Source: an uncultured Prevotellaceae bacterium
GTDB taxonomy: Bacteria > Bacteroidota > Bacteroidia > Bacteroidales > Bacteroidaceae
Assembly (NCBI GenBank): GCA_902800585.1
Contig: CADCEW010000010.1
Location: forward strand, 1 to 50,234
Direction of reading: 5' to 3'
Length of the DNA: 50,234 bases
The notes beneath the pieces are model-generated. The model did not search any database. It was not told where the DNA came from and saw only the letters and a list, made by a program, of their open reading frames with translations. Of this stretch, positions 35,990 to 44,469 are shown one piece after another. How positions within the stretch are numbered: position 1 is the stretch's first letter; each line of letters starts with the position of its first letter. The position numbers and the translations under genes are program-made.

Positions 35990-35997
35990 TAATTTTG
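35990..35997 (+). promoter_or_regulatory. -7 promoter box of the LysM gene
   Basis: TAATTTTG, 26 nt upstream of the ATG at 36024, divergent from the box at 35948-35955. Confidence 0.5.
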
Positions 35998-36023
35998 CAA
36001 ACAGAATGATTAAAAAGTGAATT

Positions 36024-37415
36024 ATGAAGCGATTATTCAGATATGTGCTACTACTGACGGTAATGGTTTTTGCCGCTGAGACGGCATTGGCGCAGCAACC
36101 GAAAATCCGACTACAGCATGAGGTAAAGCGAAAGGAGACAATTTTTGGAATCTCACGGATGTATGAGATTACCATCCAGGAACTTATTAACGCTAATCCT
36201 GTCATGAATACGCCTGGCTATGAGTTGAAGAAAGGAGATATCATTAATATCCCTTGGCCTGCTAACCAACCGCAGTCCGACGAACAGTCTGCACCTTCAA
36301 AACCTTCAACGACACAGATAGAGATGCCGGCCAAACCGAAGGACGAAGTGGATATCCGCCAGCGAGAAATCCGGGTGGGCATCATGTTGCCCTTACATAA
36401 GATTAATGGGGACGGAAAGCGTATGATTGAGTACTATCGCGGTATTTTGATGGCGTGTGACAGTCTGCGTGCCAATGGCATCTCAACAGATATCCGTGCA
36501 TGGAATGTTGCAGAGGATACTGATATCCGTACTTTCTTGGAGGATCCTCATGCAGCAGACCGTGATGTAATTATCGGTCCTCTCTATTCCAAGATGGTAA
36601 AACCACTCAGTGATTTTGCGACAGCACATGATATCAAGGTATTCATTCCGTTCTCAATCAATACGCATGAGACTTTAGTAAACCGTCAAATCTATCAGGT
36701 ATATCAGACACAGTCAGAACAGAATGAGTCATTTATAAACCACTTCATGGAGCGATTCAGTGATACCCATCCAGTATTCATTGATTGTAATGATACGACC
36801 AGTCAGAAAGGTATTTTTACTTTTGGATTGCGTCGTCGCTTAGAAGGTAATGGTATTGATTATAAGATCACCAATCTTACTTCCAGTGATGCGGCTTTCT
36901 ATAAGTCATTCAGTACGACCAAGCCCAATATGGTTATTTTGAATACAGGACGTTCGAAAGAACTAACGGCAGCGATGGCCAAGCTCAACGGACTGCGCCT
37001 AAACCATCCTGAACTTCGAATCAGTGTTTTCGGTTATACGGACTGGATGCTCTATACCCGTCACCAATTAGAGAATTTCTATAAGTTTGATACTTATATT
37101 CCTGCAACCTTCCATACTGATCTTCAATCACCGAAGACGAATCGTATTCAATTGAAATATCGCTGGAACTTTCATGCGGATATGATGAATACATTGCCAA
37201 GGTTTGCCATCACAGGTTTCGACCATGCATATTTCCTGTTCAAAGGACTTCACTTATATGGAAAAGACTTTACGGGAGCTTCTGGAATGGTTGGATATTC
37301 TCCCATTCAGACACCGCTTCATTTCGTGCGTTTGGGCAATGGTGGACTGCAGAACCGAAGTACCGTATTCATTCATTATCTACCAGAACGTCGTACGGAA
37401 ACGATTACATTCTAA
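36024..37415 (+). CDS. Secreted LysM protein with a type-1 periplasmic-binding fold (LpoA-like arrangement)
   Basis: 463 residues, with a signal peptide ending TALAQQ. The LysM domain spans about 27-77 (EVKRKETIFGISRMYEITIQ, then GYELKKGDIINIP) and binds peptidoglycan. A Pro/Ser-rich linker follows, then a PBP1-type fold from about residue 112 (IRVGIMLPLHKINGDGKRMIEYY, later DVIIGPLYSKMVKPLSDFA) to the end. The pairing suggests a cell-wall-bound factor, comparable with activators of penicillin-binding proteins, but activity is not shown by sequence. It heads a plus-strand run with a barrel protein, a peptide transporter and an endonuclease-fold protein. Confidence 0.78.
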   Translation: MKRLFRYVLLLTVMVFAAETALAQQPKIRLQHEVKRKETIFGISRMYEITIQELINANPVMNTPGYELKKGDIINIPWPANQPQSDEQSAPSKPSTTQIEMPAKPKDEVDIRQREIRVGIMLPLHKINGDGKRMIEYYRGILMACDSLRANGISTDIRAWNVAEDTDIRTFLEDPHAADRDVIIGPLYSKMVKPLSDFATAHDIKVFIPFSINTHETLVNRQIYQVYQTQSEQNESFINHFMERFSDTHPVFIDCNDTTSQKGIFTFGLRRRLEGNGIDYKITNLTSSDAAFYKSFSTTKPNMVILNTGRSKELTAAMAKLNGLRLNHPELRISVFGYTDWMLYTRHQLENFYKFDTYIPATFHTDLQSPKTNRIQLKYRWNFHADMMNTLPRFAITGFDHAYFLFKGLHLYGKDFTGASGMVGYSPIQTPLHFVRLGNGGLQNRSTVFIHYLPERRTETITF

Positions 37416-37442
37416 AGTTTAAAATGTAAGAATGCATTAATT

Positions 37443-38201
37443 ATGAAGCGATTTTATATCATTTTCTCATTTCTTCATTTCTTCATTGTGACGACAGTTG
37501 CGCAAGTGGGTGAGTATCGCACAGATTTTGCCATCGGCGTAAATGGCGGCTATTTGTTGAGCAAAGTCGGCTTTACGCCCGATGTGCCACAGAAAATGTT
37601 GGGAGGAATGACAGGTGGACTGACTTTCCGTTATACATGTGAAAGGTATTTCAAAAGTGTCTGTGCCATCGTGGCGGAAGTGAATATCTCACAAGTTGGC
37701 TGGAAAGAGAAGATAGAGGATGCTCATAACGAGCCAGTCTATTATGTGGACGACCCTGATCATCCCCTCCGTTATGAGCGTAGGATGACCTATCTGCAAA
37801 TTCCTTTGATGGCGCGATTAGGTTGGGGGCGTGAGCGTAAGGGCTTCCAGGGATTTTTCCAGATTGGTCCTCAGATAGGTATTTTTATGAGTGAGTCGAC
37901 GGATACTAATATCATTCCTGGTGCGCAGACGGTTACACCGCGCAGTTCTAATATTGTCGCCCAGGAGACAATGCCTGTAGAGAAGAAGTTCGATTATGGC
38001 ATCACGGGTGGCGCAGGCATCGAGTTCTCCGTCCCCAGGGCAGGACATTTCCTGTTGGAAGGACGTTATTACTATGGGTTGGGTAATATTTATGGTAATT
38101 CGAAGAGTGACTATTTTGCTAAGTCCAATTTCGGACAGATTGTGATTAAGATGACTTATCTCTTCGATATCATTAAGACTAAAAACGACAAAATTAAATA
38201 A
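37443..38201 (+). CDS. PorT-family outer-membrane beta-barrel protein
   Basis: 252 residues, with a signal peptide ending TVAQ. Alternating strands and glycine turns are typical of the OMP beta-barrel-2/PorT family: FAIGVNGGYLLSKVGFTP, YLQIPLMARLGWG, GGAGIEFSVPRAGHFLLEGRYYYGLGN, ending VIKMTYLFDI. The true T9SS PorT belongs to this wide family, but membership alone does not prove that role. It lies 27 nt after the LysM gene and 4 nt before the peptide transporter gene. The ordinary alternative is a structural or porin-like barrel. Confidence 0.72.
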   Translation: MKRFYIIFSFLHFFIVTTVAQVGEYRTDFAIGVNGGYLLSKVGFTPDVPQKMLGGMTGGLTFRYTCERYFKSVCAIVAEVNISQVGWKEKIEDAHNEPVYYVDDPDHPLRYERRMTYLQIPLMARLGWGRERKGFQGFFQIGPQIGIFMSESTDTNIIPGAQTVTPRSSNIVAQETMPVEKKFDYGITGGAGIEFSVPRAGHFLLEGRYYYGLGNIYGNSKSDYFAKSNFGQIVIKMTYLFDIIKTKNDKIK

Positions 38202-38205
38202 AGTT

Positions 38206-39765
38206 ATGTTTAAGAATCATCCTAAAGGGCTGCTACAGGCCGCTCTAAGCAACATGGGCGAGCGTTTCGGCTACTATATCATGAATGCCGTGCTTGTGTT
38301 GTTCCTCTGTTCGAAGTTCGGACTGTCTGACGAAACCAGTGGTGTTATCTATTCCTGTTTCTATGCGGGCATTTATGTGTTAAGTTTGGTAGGTGGTATT
38401 ATCGCAGACCGTTCACAAAACTACAAAGGTACCATCATGACGGGGCTTATCATTATGGCATTAGGTTATGTTATCTTGTCGGTACCTATCCTTGCTACGG
38501 CTGGTAATATCTCATGGTTGTTGCCGCTGACCTGTCTTGCCTTGTTCCTGATTGCTTTTGGCAACGGCTTGTTCAAAGGTAATCTGCAGGCTATTGTGGG
38601 TCAGATGTACGATAACTTCGAGGCAGAAGCTGCGAAGAAGGGCGAGGAGGAGTTGCGCCTTGCCAAGAGCAAACGTGACTCTGGTTTCCAGATATTCTAT
38701 GTGTTCATTAATATCGGCGGACTGGTTGCTCCTTTTGTGGCTCCTCTGTTGCGCGGCTGGTGGCTGAAGGTCAATGGTCTTACCTATGATGCTTCACTGC
38801 CTGCCCTTTGCCATAAATATCTCGATGAAGGTGCAGCAATGTCGGCTGATGCCATGCAGAACCTCAACGAGTTGATAACAAAGGTGGGAGGCTCTGCTGC
38901 CGACCTCGGTGCTTTCTGTTCCCAGTATCTGGATATCTTCAATACGGGTATCCATTATTCGTTCATTGCCTCTGTGGTAGCAATGCTTATCTCGCTGGTT
39001 ATTTTCCTGTTTTCACGTGGTATGTTCCCCACTCCAGGTAAGAAAGAGACAGTAGTGTCTGAGAGTTACACAGAAGAGGAGAAGAAGGCGATGGCAACGG
39101 AGATCAAGCAGCGTATGTATGCCCTCTTTGCAGTGTTGGGTATTGCCGTATTCTTCTGGTGGTCATTCCATCAGAATGGTACTTCAATGTCGCTCTTTGC
39201 ACGTGATTTTGTCAATACATCAGTCTTCCCTCCAGAGATATGGCAGGCAGTCAATCCATTCTTTGTCATCGTCCTTACACCTATTGTGATGTGGCTCTTT
39301 ACGAAGTTAGAGAGTGCTGGTCGTGCTATCTCTACACCTCGGAAAATTGCCTATGGTATGGGTATTGCAGGTATTGCTTACCTTTTCATGTCACTGTTCT
39401 GCTATGTGCAGTCATATCCCTCAGCAGAGACATTCACGGCTCTTGATACAAATATTGCCGATGGCATGAAGTCTGGTGCATGGGTTCTTATCGTTTACTA
39501 TTTCTTTATGACGGTTGCCGAACTGTTCATCTCACCCTTAGGTCTCTCTTTTGTGTCAAAAGTAGCCCCCAAGAACCTGCAAGGTCTTTGTCAGGGTCTT
39601 TGGTTAGGCGCCACGGCCGTGGGTAATGGCTTGCTTTGGATAGGTCCATTGATGTACAATAAATGGTCTATCTGGGAGTGCTGGGCTGTATTCTTTGCCG
39701 TATGTATCATCTCCATGGGTGTGATGTTTGGTATGGTGAAGTGGCTGGAGAGAGTGACAAAGTAA
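38206..39765 (+). CDS. POT/PTR2-family proton-coupled oligopeptide transporter
   Basis: 519 residues with about fourteen membrane segments. The first segments carry the POT signatures: LSNMGERFGYYIMNAVLVLFL (with the E-R-F-Y-Y substrate/proton motif) and FYAGIYVLSLVGGIIADR. A second signature region reads GFQIFYVFINIGGLVAPFVAP. It should import di- and tripeptides with protons across the inner membrane. The central cytoplasmic loop (KKETVVSESYTEEEKKAMATE) is polar. It is 4 nt from the barrel gene and 16 nt from the next gene, so probably one transcript. Confidence 0.9.
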   Translation: MFKNHPKGLLQAALSNMGERFGYYIMNAVLVLFLCSKFGLSDETSGVIYSCFYAGIYVLSLVGGIIADRSQNYKGTIMTGLIIMALGYVILSVPILATAGNISWLLPLTCLALFLIAFGNGLFKGNLQAIVGQMYDNFEAEAAKKGEEELRLAKSKRDSGFQIFYVFINIGGLVAPFVAPLLRGWWLKVNGLTYDASLPALCHKYLDEGAAMSADAMQNLNELITKVGGSAADLGAFCSQYLDIFNTGIHYSFIASVVAMLISLVIFLFSRGMFPTPGKKETVVSESYTEEEKKAMATEIKQRMYALFAVLGIAVFFWWSFHQNGTSMSLFARDFVNTSVFPPEIWQAVNPFFVIVLTPIVMWLFTKLESAGRAISTPRKIAYGMGIAGIAYLFMSLFCYVQSYPSAETFTALDTNIADGMKSGAWVLIVYYFFMTVAELFISPLGLSFVSKVAPKNLQGLCQGLWLGATAVGNGLLWIGPLMYNKWSIWECWAVFFAVCIISMGVMFGMVKWLERVTK

Positions 39766-39781
39766 ATAGGATAAGCGACGA

Positions 39782-40705
39782 ATGATTCTCAGTCTTTTAC
39801 TGTCGAGTTTCCTGACTTTGGTGGAACTCAACTGCGAGAATCTTTTTGACTGTAAACACGATAGTCTGAAGCAGGATTCCGAATGGACTCCTGCTTCAGT
39901 GCGTCATTGGACACCCTCACGCTATTGGCAGAAGGTCAACCGTATCGGACAGACTATTCTCTCCTGTCAGGAGGAGGGTATACCCGATCTCGTTGCCTTG
40001 GTCGAAGTGGAGAATGACTCTGTTCTCTTTGATTTGACCCATCGTTCCTTGTTACGGAACGCAGGCTATCAGTATTTGATGACGGAATCGCCCGACGAGC
40101 GTGGTATTGATGTCGCCTTACTTTATCAGCCACTGACGTTTCATCCACTTTGTTATGAGATGTTTCGTATCACACCTTTGGAAGGGATGCGTCCCACTCG
40201 TGACATACTCTATGTGAAGGGGGAGACGCTCCATAATGACACGCTGCATGTCTTCGTCGTCCATGCGCCCAGTCGTTACGGGGGTGAGAAGGCGACACGT
40301 CCCAACCGCCAGTTAGTCATCACTCGTCTGATACAGGTGATAGATAGCCTGTCTCCTGATGCGAAGGTCATCGTAGTGGGTGATTTTAACGATGATGCTG
40401 ATTCACCTGCCTTGCGCTTTCTGGAAAGTCACGCGCTGAAGAATGTCACCCGTGAGGCAAAGGGTACACATGGCGCTAAGGCGACTTATCGTTATCAGGG
40501 CGAGTGGGGGAGTATTGATCATGTCTTCGTCAGTCCGGTGTTGCTTGACTGTGTTGAGCAAGCATATATCAACGATGCCCCTTTCTTGTTGGAGGAGGAT
40601 CAAAAATACGGAGGGGTCAAACCCTTCCGAACGTATAATGGGATGCGCTACCAACAGGGGTTTAGTGATCACCTTCCCTTGGTTGTGCGTTTCCGTTTTG
40701 AGTAG
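39782..40705 (+). CDS. Endonuclease/exonuclease/phosphatase-fold protein
   Basis: 307 residues. The metal-dependent phosphoesterase fold is shown by LTLVELNCENLFD at the start, the catalytic Glu in LVALVEVEND, IVVGDFNDDADSPA and the final SDHLPLVV. It resembles Bacteroidetes proteins of the DNase-I-like superfamily. The N-terminus (MILSLLLSSFLTLVE) is short and hydrophobic, so it may be secreted, though no clear cleavage site is visible. Substrates in this superfamily range from nucleic acids to phospholipids and inositol phosphates; I cannot choose. It ends the plus-strand run started by the LysM gene. Confidence 0.8.
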   Translation: MILSLLLSSFLTLVELNCENLFDCKHDSLKQDSEWTPASVRHWTPSRYWQKVNRIGQTILSCQEEGIPDLVALVEVENDSVLFDLTHRSLLRNAGYQYLMTESPDERGIDVALLYQPLTFHPLCYEMFRITPLEGMRPTRDILYVKGETLHNDTLHVFVVHAPSRYGGEKATRPNRQLVITRLIQVIDSLSPDAKVIVVGDFNDDADSPALRFLESHALKNVTREAKGTHGAKATYRYQGEWGSIDHVFVSPVLLDCVEQAYINDAPFLLEEDQKYGGVKPFRTYNGMRYQQGFSDHLPLVVRFRFE

Positions 40706-41015
40706 TTAGTATATCGTGAATAGTATTTGTCCATCTGTGTCTCCTGAATGCAAACGATATGGTCTGTGATTGATAAGGGTATAATATTGTAGTGGATAAT
40801 TTATCTGATTATATGCACGTTATCAAAACATTTTTCTTTTCGTGAATTTGCAGCCAATGATGCCTTTCTCCTGTTTTTAGTGATTCTACAGTGGCACTTT
40901 GTCGGGATTATTCATGTGGTATAGGATGTCATTCCGACAAAATGAGAGAGTAGTTTGGAAGATACTTGACAATAAATGCTCATAGGAAACGTTATATAAT
41001 AAAAACAAAAGAAAG
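40706..41015. other. 310-bp intergenic stretch without a recognised gene
   Basis: No credible reading frame. It holds an 8-bp inverted repeat, TTTGTCGG (40898-40905) and CCGACAAA (40934-40941), separated by 28 nt. Close to the next gene there is TTGACA (40966-40971) and TATAAT (40995-41000), but their 23-nt spacing is too long for a standard promoter. No TAnnTTTG box was found; TGAATTTG at 40843-40850 is a one-mismatch candidate. Confidence 0.5.
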
Positions 41016-41654
41016 ATGAAACGGATAGGTTTTATATGGGTATTTTTAGTTGCCTTCACGATGGCCAAGGCACAGCAGGAGACTGGTTTATGGACATTAA
41101 CTCCAAAGGTGGGTGTTAACTCATCGAAAGTGTCTGTAAATGATCTCTGGGTAATGATGCAGGATGACAACAACGAGTTAAGGGCCAGTGCTAAACGGAG
41201 ATGGGGTTTTGTAGGAGGTGTTGACGCAGAATATCAGGCATGGCAACAGATAGGTGTCTCCGTTGGTGCTTTCTTCTCCACAGAGGGCTATACTTATGGT
41301 GATATCAAAGATATCGGCAAGGTGTCGCAATCGTTATATTACCTGAATGTTCCCGTATTGGTGAATTTCTATATTGAGCCGAACATATTACCGGGTCTTG
41401 CTTTGAAGGCTGGCATACAGGTAGGATATCTGCTGAAGGGTGAGAGTACTTTTGGCAGTACGGAAACGAACACAGGCAGTTACAAGAGGGTGAATGTTTC
41501 CATTCCTGCCGGCATTTCATATTCCTTTCGTGGCTTTGTCGCCGATCTGCGATATAATATCGGCATCAGCAATCTTTGTAATATGGGTGTGTTGGATGAG
41601 TCGTGGAAACTGAACTCCCTTTGGCTGACATTAGGATATCAGTTTAAGCTATAG
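41016..41654 (+). CDS. Small outer-membrane beta-barrel (PorT-family-like)
   Basis: 212 residues, signal peptide ending TMAKAQ. Strand patterns such as LTPKVGVNSSKVSV, RWGFVGGVDAEYQAW, LYYLNVPVLVNFYI, GLALKAGIQVGYLLKG and a last strand ending LWLTLGYQFKL (C-terminal hydrophobic residue) are typical of an eight- to ten-stranded outer-membrane barrel. It is related in type to the protein at 37443 but is not a close copy. It stands alone after a 310-bp gap and converges on the gene ending at 41679, with 24 nt between. The function is unknown. Confidence 0.72.
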   Translation: MKRIGFIWVFLVAFTMAKAQQETGLWTLTPKVGVNSSKVSVNDLWVMMQDDNNELRASAKRRWGFVGGVDAEYQAWQQIGVSVGAFFSTEGYTYGDIKDIGKVSQSLYYLNVPVLVNFYIEPNILPGLALKAGIQVGYLLKGESTFGSTETNTGSYKRVNVSIPAGISYSFRGFVADLRYNIGISNLCNMGVLDESWKLNSLWLTLGYQFKL

Positions 41655-41678
41655 TCCACGATATCTCCCAACTCCTTG

Positions 41679-42779
41679 TCATTCGCGTATTAGTTTTCTG
41701 AAGGTGTCGATATAATCCTTGGCAGCCACTTTTTCAGAGAGTCCATCACCGATCTCTTCAGCTTCGCTCTTTGCCTCGATGCACTTGCGGTTCTCATCGA
41801 AGTAGTAACGCCACTCACGTTCCTCGCCCTCCTCACAACCACGGTCATAGGAGAAGATAAGGTCGTGGCTCTTGGTATCGAAGAGGTATTCACAGTAACG
41901 ATCGAACCCCATAAACGACGTGTGGTCAGAGATGAAATAGCAGTGCTTTTCAGGAGTGTCTTGTCCCTTCACGTCCTCAAAATAGTAGTTGATTTCTCTG
42001 GTGACGGGTGGACTTACTTCAAAACGCTGGTCGTGGATGGTAATCTGGATATTACGAGGCAGTTCTGCCTGCTTATCCAATTCAATCTTTTGCTTCGCCT
42101 GAGTATAGGTTTCGCGGATAAACTTCATGCGCTCAGCCTTGGGTGTTGCTTTACCATCGCGCTCAGAAGCGGCAGAGAAGTCGTCGCTGGAGAACAGGAT
42201 GCCGTTGAAAACATCTAGGAAATATTCGCTTGCATCTTTCTCACTCTCGCCATTGTTCCAAGTGTGGGAGCCCGGTTCTACTTCAGAGAGTCCGAAATCT
42301 TCATTACCTGTCTTATGTATCTGGTCGATAAGGTTACCTTTGTCGTCATAATAATAACGTGTCTCGACGATGAAACCACCGTCAGTCTCTCCCTTCATAT
42401 AGGCGAAAATCAGGTGTCCCTTATCGGGATCGAAGAGGAACTCACGGTAACGGGTATGTCCGTGGGAGGTCCAGTCCTCAATGATGAGATAACACTTCAC
42501 ACTGTCCAATAAATCCGTGTTAGAATCCTTCTTCATCTTGTCGAAGTAGTAGTACAGGTTCGTTATGTCATCGAGTTCAAAATCTTCGCTAATCATCTCC
42601 CCGTTATTCACGAGGATATGCATGTCGAAGGGAGCCTTACCGCCTTTTCCGTTGTCAGCCTGTTTCTGTTTTGCCTCTGCATATACCTGACGAATGCGCT
42701 TGACCTGATCTGCTTTGCTCTGTGCATGTGCAGAACCTATAGCCAAAAGCCAAATGGTAAAAAACAATAACTGTTTCAT
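41679..42779 (-). CDS. Secreted protein with two copies of an unrecognised domain
   Basis: 366 residues, signal peptide ending AHAQ. The mature protein is two tandem units, about 28-195 and 218-364. Matching pairs are VKRIRQVYAEAKQK with MKFIRETYTQAKQK, RYREFLFDPDKGHLIFAY with RYCEYLFDTKSHDLIFSY, RYYYDDKGNLID with RYYFDENRKCIE, and EYFLDVFNGIL with DYIDTFRKLI. Identity between units is moderate, so the duplication is old. I do not recognise the family. It lies 18 nt after the MFSD1-like transporter gene and probably shares its transcript, so a link to peptide breakdown or uptake is possible but unproved. Confidence 0.7.
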   Translation of the reverse strand: MKQLLFFTIWLLAIGSAHAQSKADQVKRIRQVYAEAKQKQADNGKGGKAPFDMHILVNNGEMISEDFELDDITNLYYYFDKMKKDSNTDLLDSVKCYLIIEDWTSHGHTRYREFLFDPDKGHLIFAYMKGETDGGFIVETRYYYDDKGNLIDQIHKTGNEDFGLSEVEPGSHTWNNGESEKDASEYFLDVFNGILFSSDDFSAASERDGKATPKAERMKFIRETYTQAKQKIELDKQAELPRNIQITIHDQRFEVSPPVTREINYYFEDVKGQDTPEKHCYFISDHTSFMGFDRYCEYLFDTKSHDLIFSYDRGCEEGEEREWRYYFDENRKCIEAKSEAEEIGDGLSEKVAAKDYIDTFRKLIRE

Positions 42780-42782
42780 TAA

Positions 42783-42797
42783 TCTTCACTTTTCAAT
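42783..42797 (-). repeat. Spacer motif before the two-repeat gene
   Basis: Minus-strand ATTGAAAAGTGAAGA fills the 18-nt gap before the start at 42779. It differs by one base from the motif before nuoN (31114-31128). Confidence 0.4.
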
Positions 42798-44417
42798 TTA
42801 CTTGATATTCGGTTCTTCCAGTCCGATGCCTTTTTTCTTGTCAACGACTTTCAAGACAAAACCGAGAATCAGTGCAGCAACACCTAAGCAGGCGAGCATC
42901 ACTAATGGGGCGGTATAGTCGAACTTTGTGGGGTCAGTGACACCTGGATTGGTGTCGTCAAGAACCTTACCAATCAGCAAGGGGAACAGCCACAAACCGA
43001 TGTTCTGTATCCAGAAAATCAAAGCGTATGCAGAACCGATGACCTTTGCATCAACAAGTTTGGGAACACTGGGCCACAAGGAGGCGGGTACCAGTGAGAA
43101 CGAACTGCCGAGAACGAGGATGGTTGTATAGGCGATGATGATGCCACCAACGGCATTGCCCTTAAACATCGGAAGGATGAAGGCGAAGGTAAGGTGACAG
43201 GCTATCAACAGCAACGAGCCGAGAATGAGCATGGAGGCTGCCTTACCCTTATGGTCGACATAACTGCCGAGAATTGGGGTGATGAGCACGGCAAGCAGTG
43301 GGAAGACAGCAAAGATAGACTCTGCACTCTGACGCATATAACCCATATAACAATAGGTGATGAGAGCGATGATAGAGAGGGCGAGCATGCCATACTGACG
43401 ACCCTTGGACTTCTGGAAGTTACTGGCGAAACCGAATCCTGCTACTACCAGCATGATGATATACTGGACAATGGTGACACTGTCACCAGCCCAGAATGTA
43501 CCTTCTGCAGGTGCCGTCAGCGTGAGATTGCACTGTAACATGTTGACAGCATACTTCTGGAAGGGGAAGATGGCACTGTAATATAGGACACACAACAAGG
43601 CAACGAGCCAGAAACCACTGGAGGTAAGTATCTGTCCAAGGTCCTTGATACGGAAAGGATCATCTTTCTCTTCTGCCTCACCTGTCTGGCTATCGAGTTT
43701 TTTGTCCATGAAGAAATAGACAATCGTCATGATGAGAGCAATACACATCAGGACAACTCCGAAGGCAACACTGCGGCTGACACTGATGCTTCCGCCTAAC
43801 TTGGCGAAGAAAGGAGAGAATATCATACAAGTAGCAACACCCAGACGTGCGAGTGCCATCTCAGAACCCATGGCAAGTGCCATCTCACGTCCCTTGAACC
43901 ATTTTACGATACCACGAGAAACAGTGATACCTGCCATCTCACAGCCACAGCCAAAAATCATAAAGCCGCAGGCTGCAAACTTTGCGGAGGCAGGCATGCC
44001 CTCATAAAAGGGTGATACGCCTAACTCCTCAAAGATGGGGATGTAGTTAAGGTTGTTGGTAAACCACGTTTCTAATCCACTGCCAATAAAACTCTCAGTG
44101 ACGGCATACCATTTAATACACGCTCCAACGAGCATGACGGCAGCCGAGAGTATGGCAGTGAAACGGACACCCATCTTATCGAGGATGATACCAGCGAAGA
44201 TAAGGAAGAATACGAAGACGTTGAGGAATACCTCAGACCCCTGCATCGTACCGAAGGCAGTGGAGTCCCAGCCGCGGGTCTCTTGCATCAGGTCTTTAAT
44301 GGGTGAGAGGATGTCCATGAAGATGTAGCTGCAGAACATGGCAAGTGCCAGTAGCAGCAAAGCAGTCCAGCGCATGCCAGCACTGTCGCGTAAGGTTTTT
44401 TGAATGGTTTGAGTCAT
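42798..44417 (-). CDS. MFS transporter resembling eukaryotic MFSD1 (probable dipeptide carrier)
   Basis: 539 residues, about twelve membrane segments. Stretches that recall MFSD1 are ISRGIVKWFKGREMALAMG-like (WFKGRE) after the fourth segments, LVALLCVLYYSAIFPFQKYA, then SYVDHKGK, and SSFSLVPASLWPSVPKLVD with GSAYALIFWIQNIGLWLFP near the end. MFSD1 moves dipeptides across lysosomal membranes, so a peptide substrate is a fair guess. This rests on remembered sequence and has not been aligned. A long extramembrane loop follows segment three (about 90-130). It sits 52 nt after a DPP5-like peptidase pseudogene, whose intact form would release dipeptides. Other anions or sugars remain possible. Confidence 0.7.
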   Translation of the reverse strand: MTQTIQKTLRDSAGMRWTALLLLALAMFCSYIFMDILSPIKDLMQETRGWDSTAFGTMQGSEVFLNVFVFFLIFAGIILDKMGVRFTAILSAAVMLVGACIKWYAVTESFIGSGLETWFTNNLNYIPIFEELGVSPFYEGMPASAKFAACGFMIFGCGCEMAGITVSRGIVKWFKGREMALAMGSEMALARLGVATCMIFSPFFAKLGGSISVSRSVAFGVVLMCIALIMTIVYFFMDKKLDSQTGEAEEKDDPFRIKDLGQILTSSGFWLVALLCVLYYSAIFPFQKYAVNMLQCNLTLTAPAEGTFWAGDSVTIVQYIIMLVVAGFGFASNFQKSKGRQYGMLALSIIALITYCYMGYMRQSAESIFAVFPLLAVLITPILGSYVDHKGKAASMLILGSLLLIACHLTFAFILPMFKGNAVGGIIIAYTTILVLGSSFSLVPASLWPSVPKLVDAKVIGSAYALIFWIQNIGLWLFPLLIGKVLDDTNPGVTDPTKFDYTAPLVMLACLGVAALILGFVLKVVDKKKGIGLEEPNIK

Positions 44418-44431
44418 ATTATTTTATTCTG

Positions 44432-44458
44432 ATTATTCTAATTATTCTAATTATTCCG
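44432..44458. repeat. 9-bp tandem repeat before the MFSD1-like gene
   Basis: ATTATTCTA at 44432-44440 and 44441-44449, then ATTATTCCG at 44450-44458, within the 52-nt spacer between the peptidase and transporter genes. Confidence 0.6.
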
Positions 44459-44469
44459 AGTATTCTGAA

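Noticed and set aside
35933-36205. N-terminal extension of the T9SS-domain protein to 36205
   Set aside because: It runs through two divergent promoter boxes and the start of the LysM gene; the ATG at 35932 opens a proper signal peptide.
37443-38201. Naming this gene porT of the type IX secretion system
   Set aside because: The fold family is broad; no specific PorT feature or neighbouring por gene supports that name.
40898-40941. Inverted repeat TTTGTCGG / CCGACAAA as a terminator
   Set aside because: The loop is 28 nt, there is no T tract, and it is nearly 200 nt from the upstream gene's stop; too weak to call.
40966-41000. TTGACA / TATAAT pair resembling an E. coli promoter
   Set aside because: The spacer is 23 nt, not about 17, and the phylum uses a different promoter; probably chance in AT-rich DNA.
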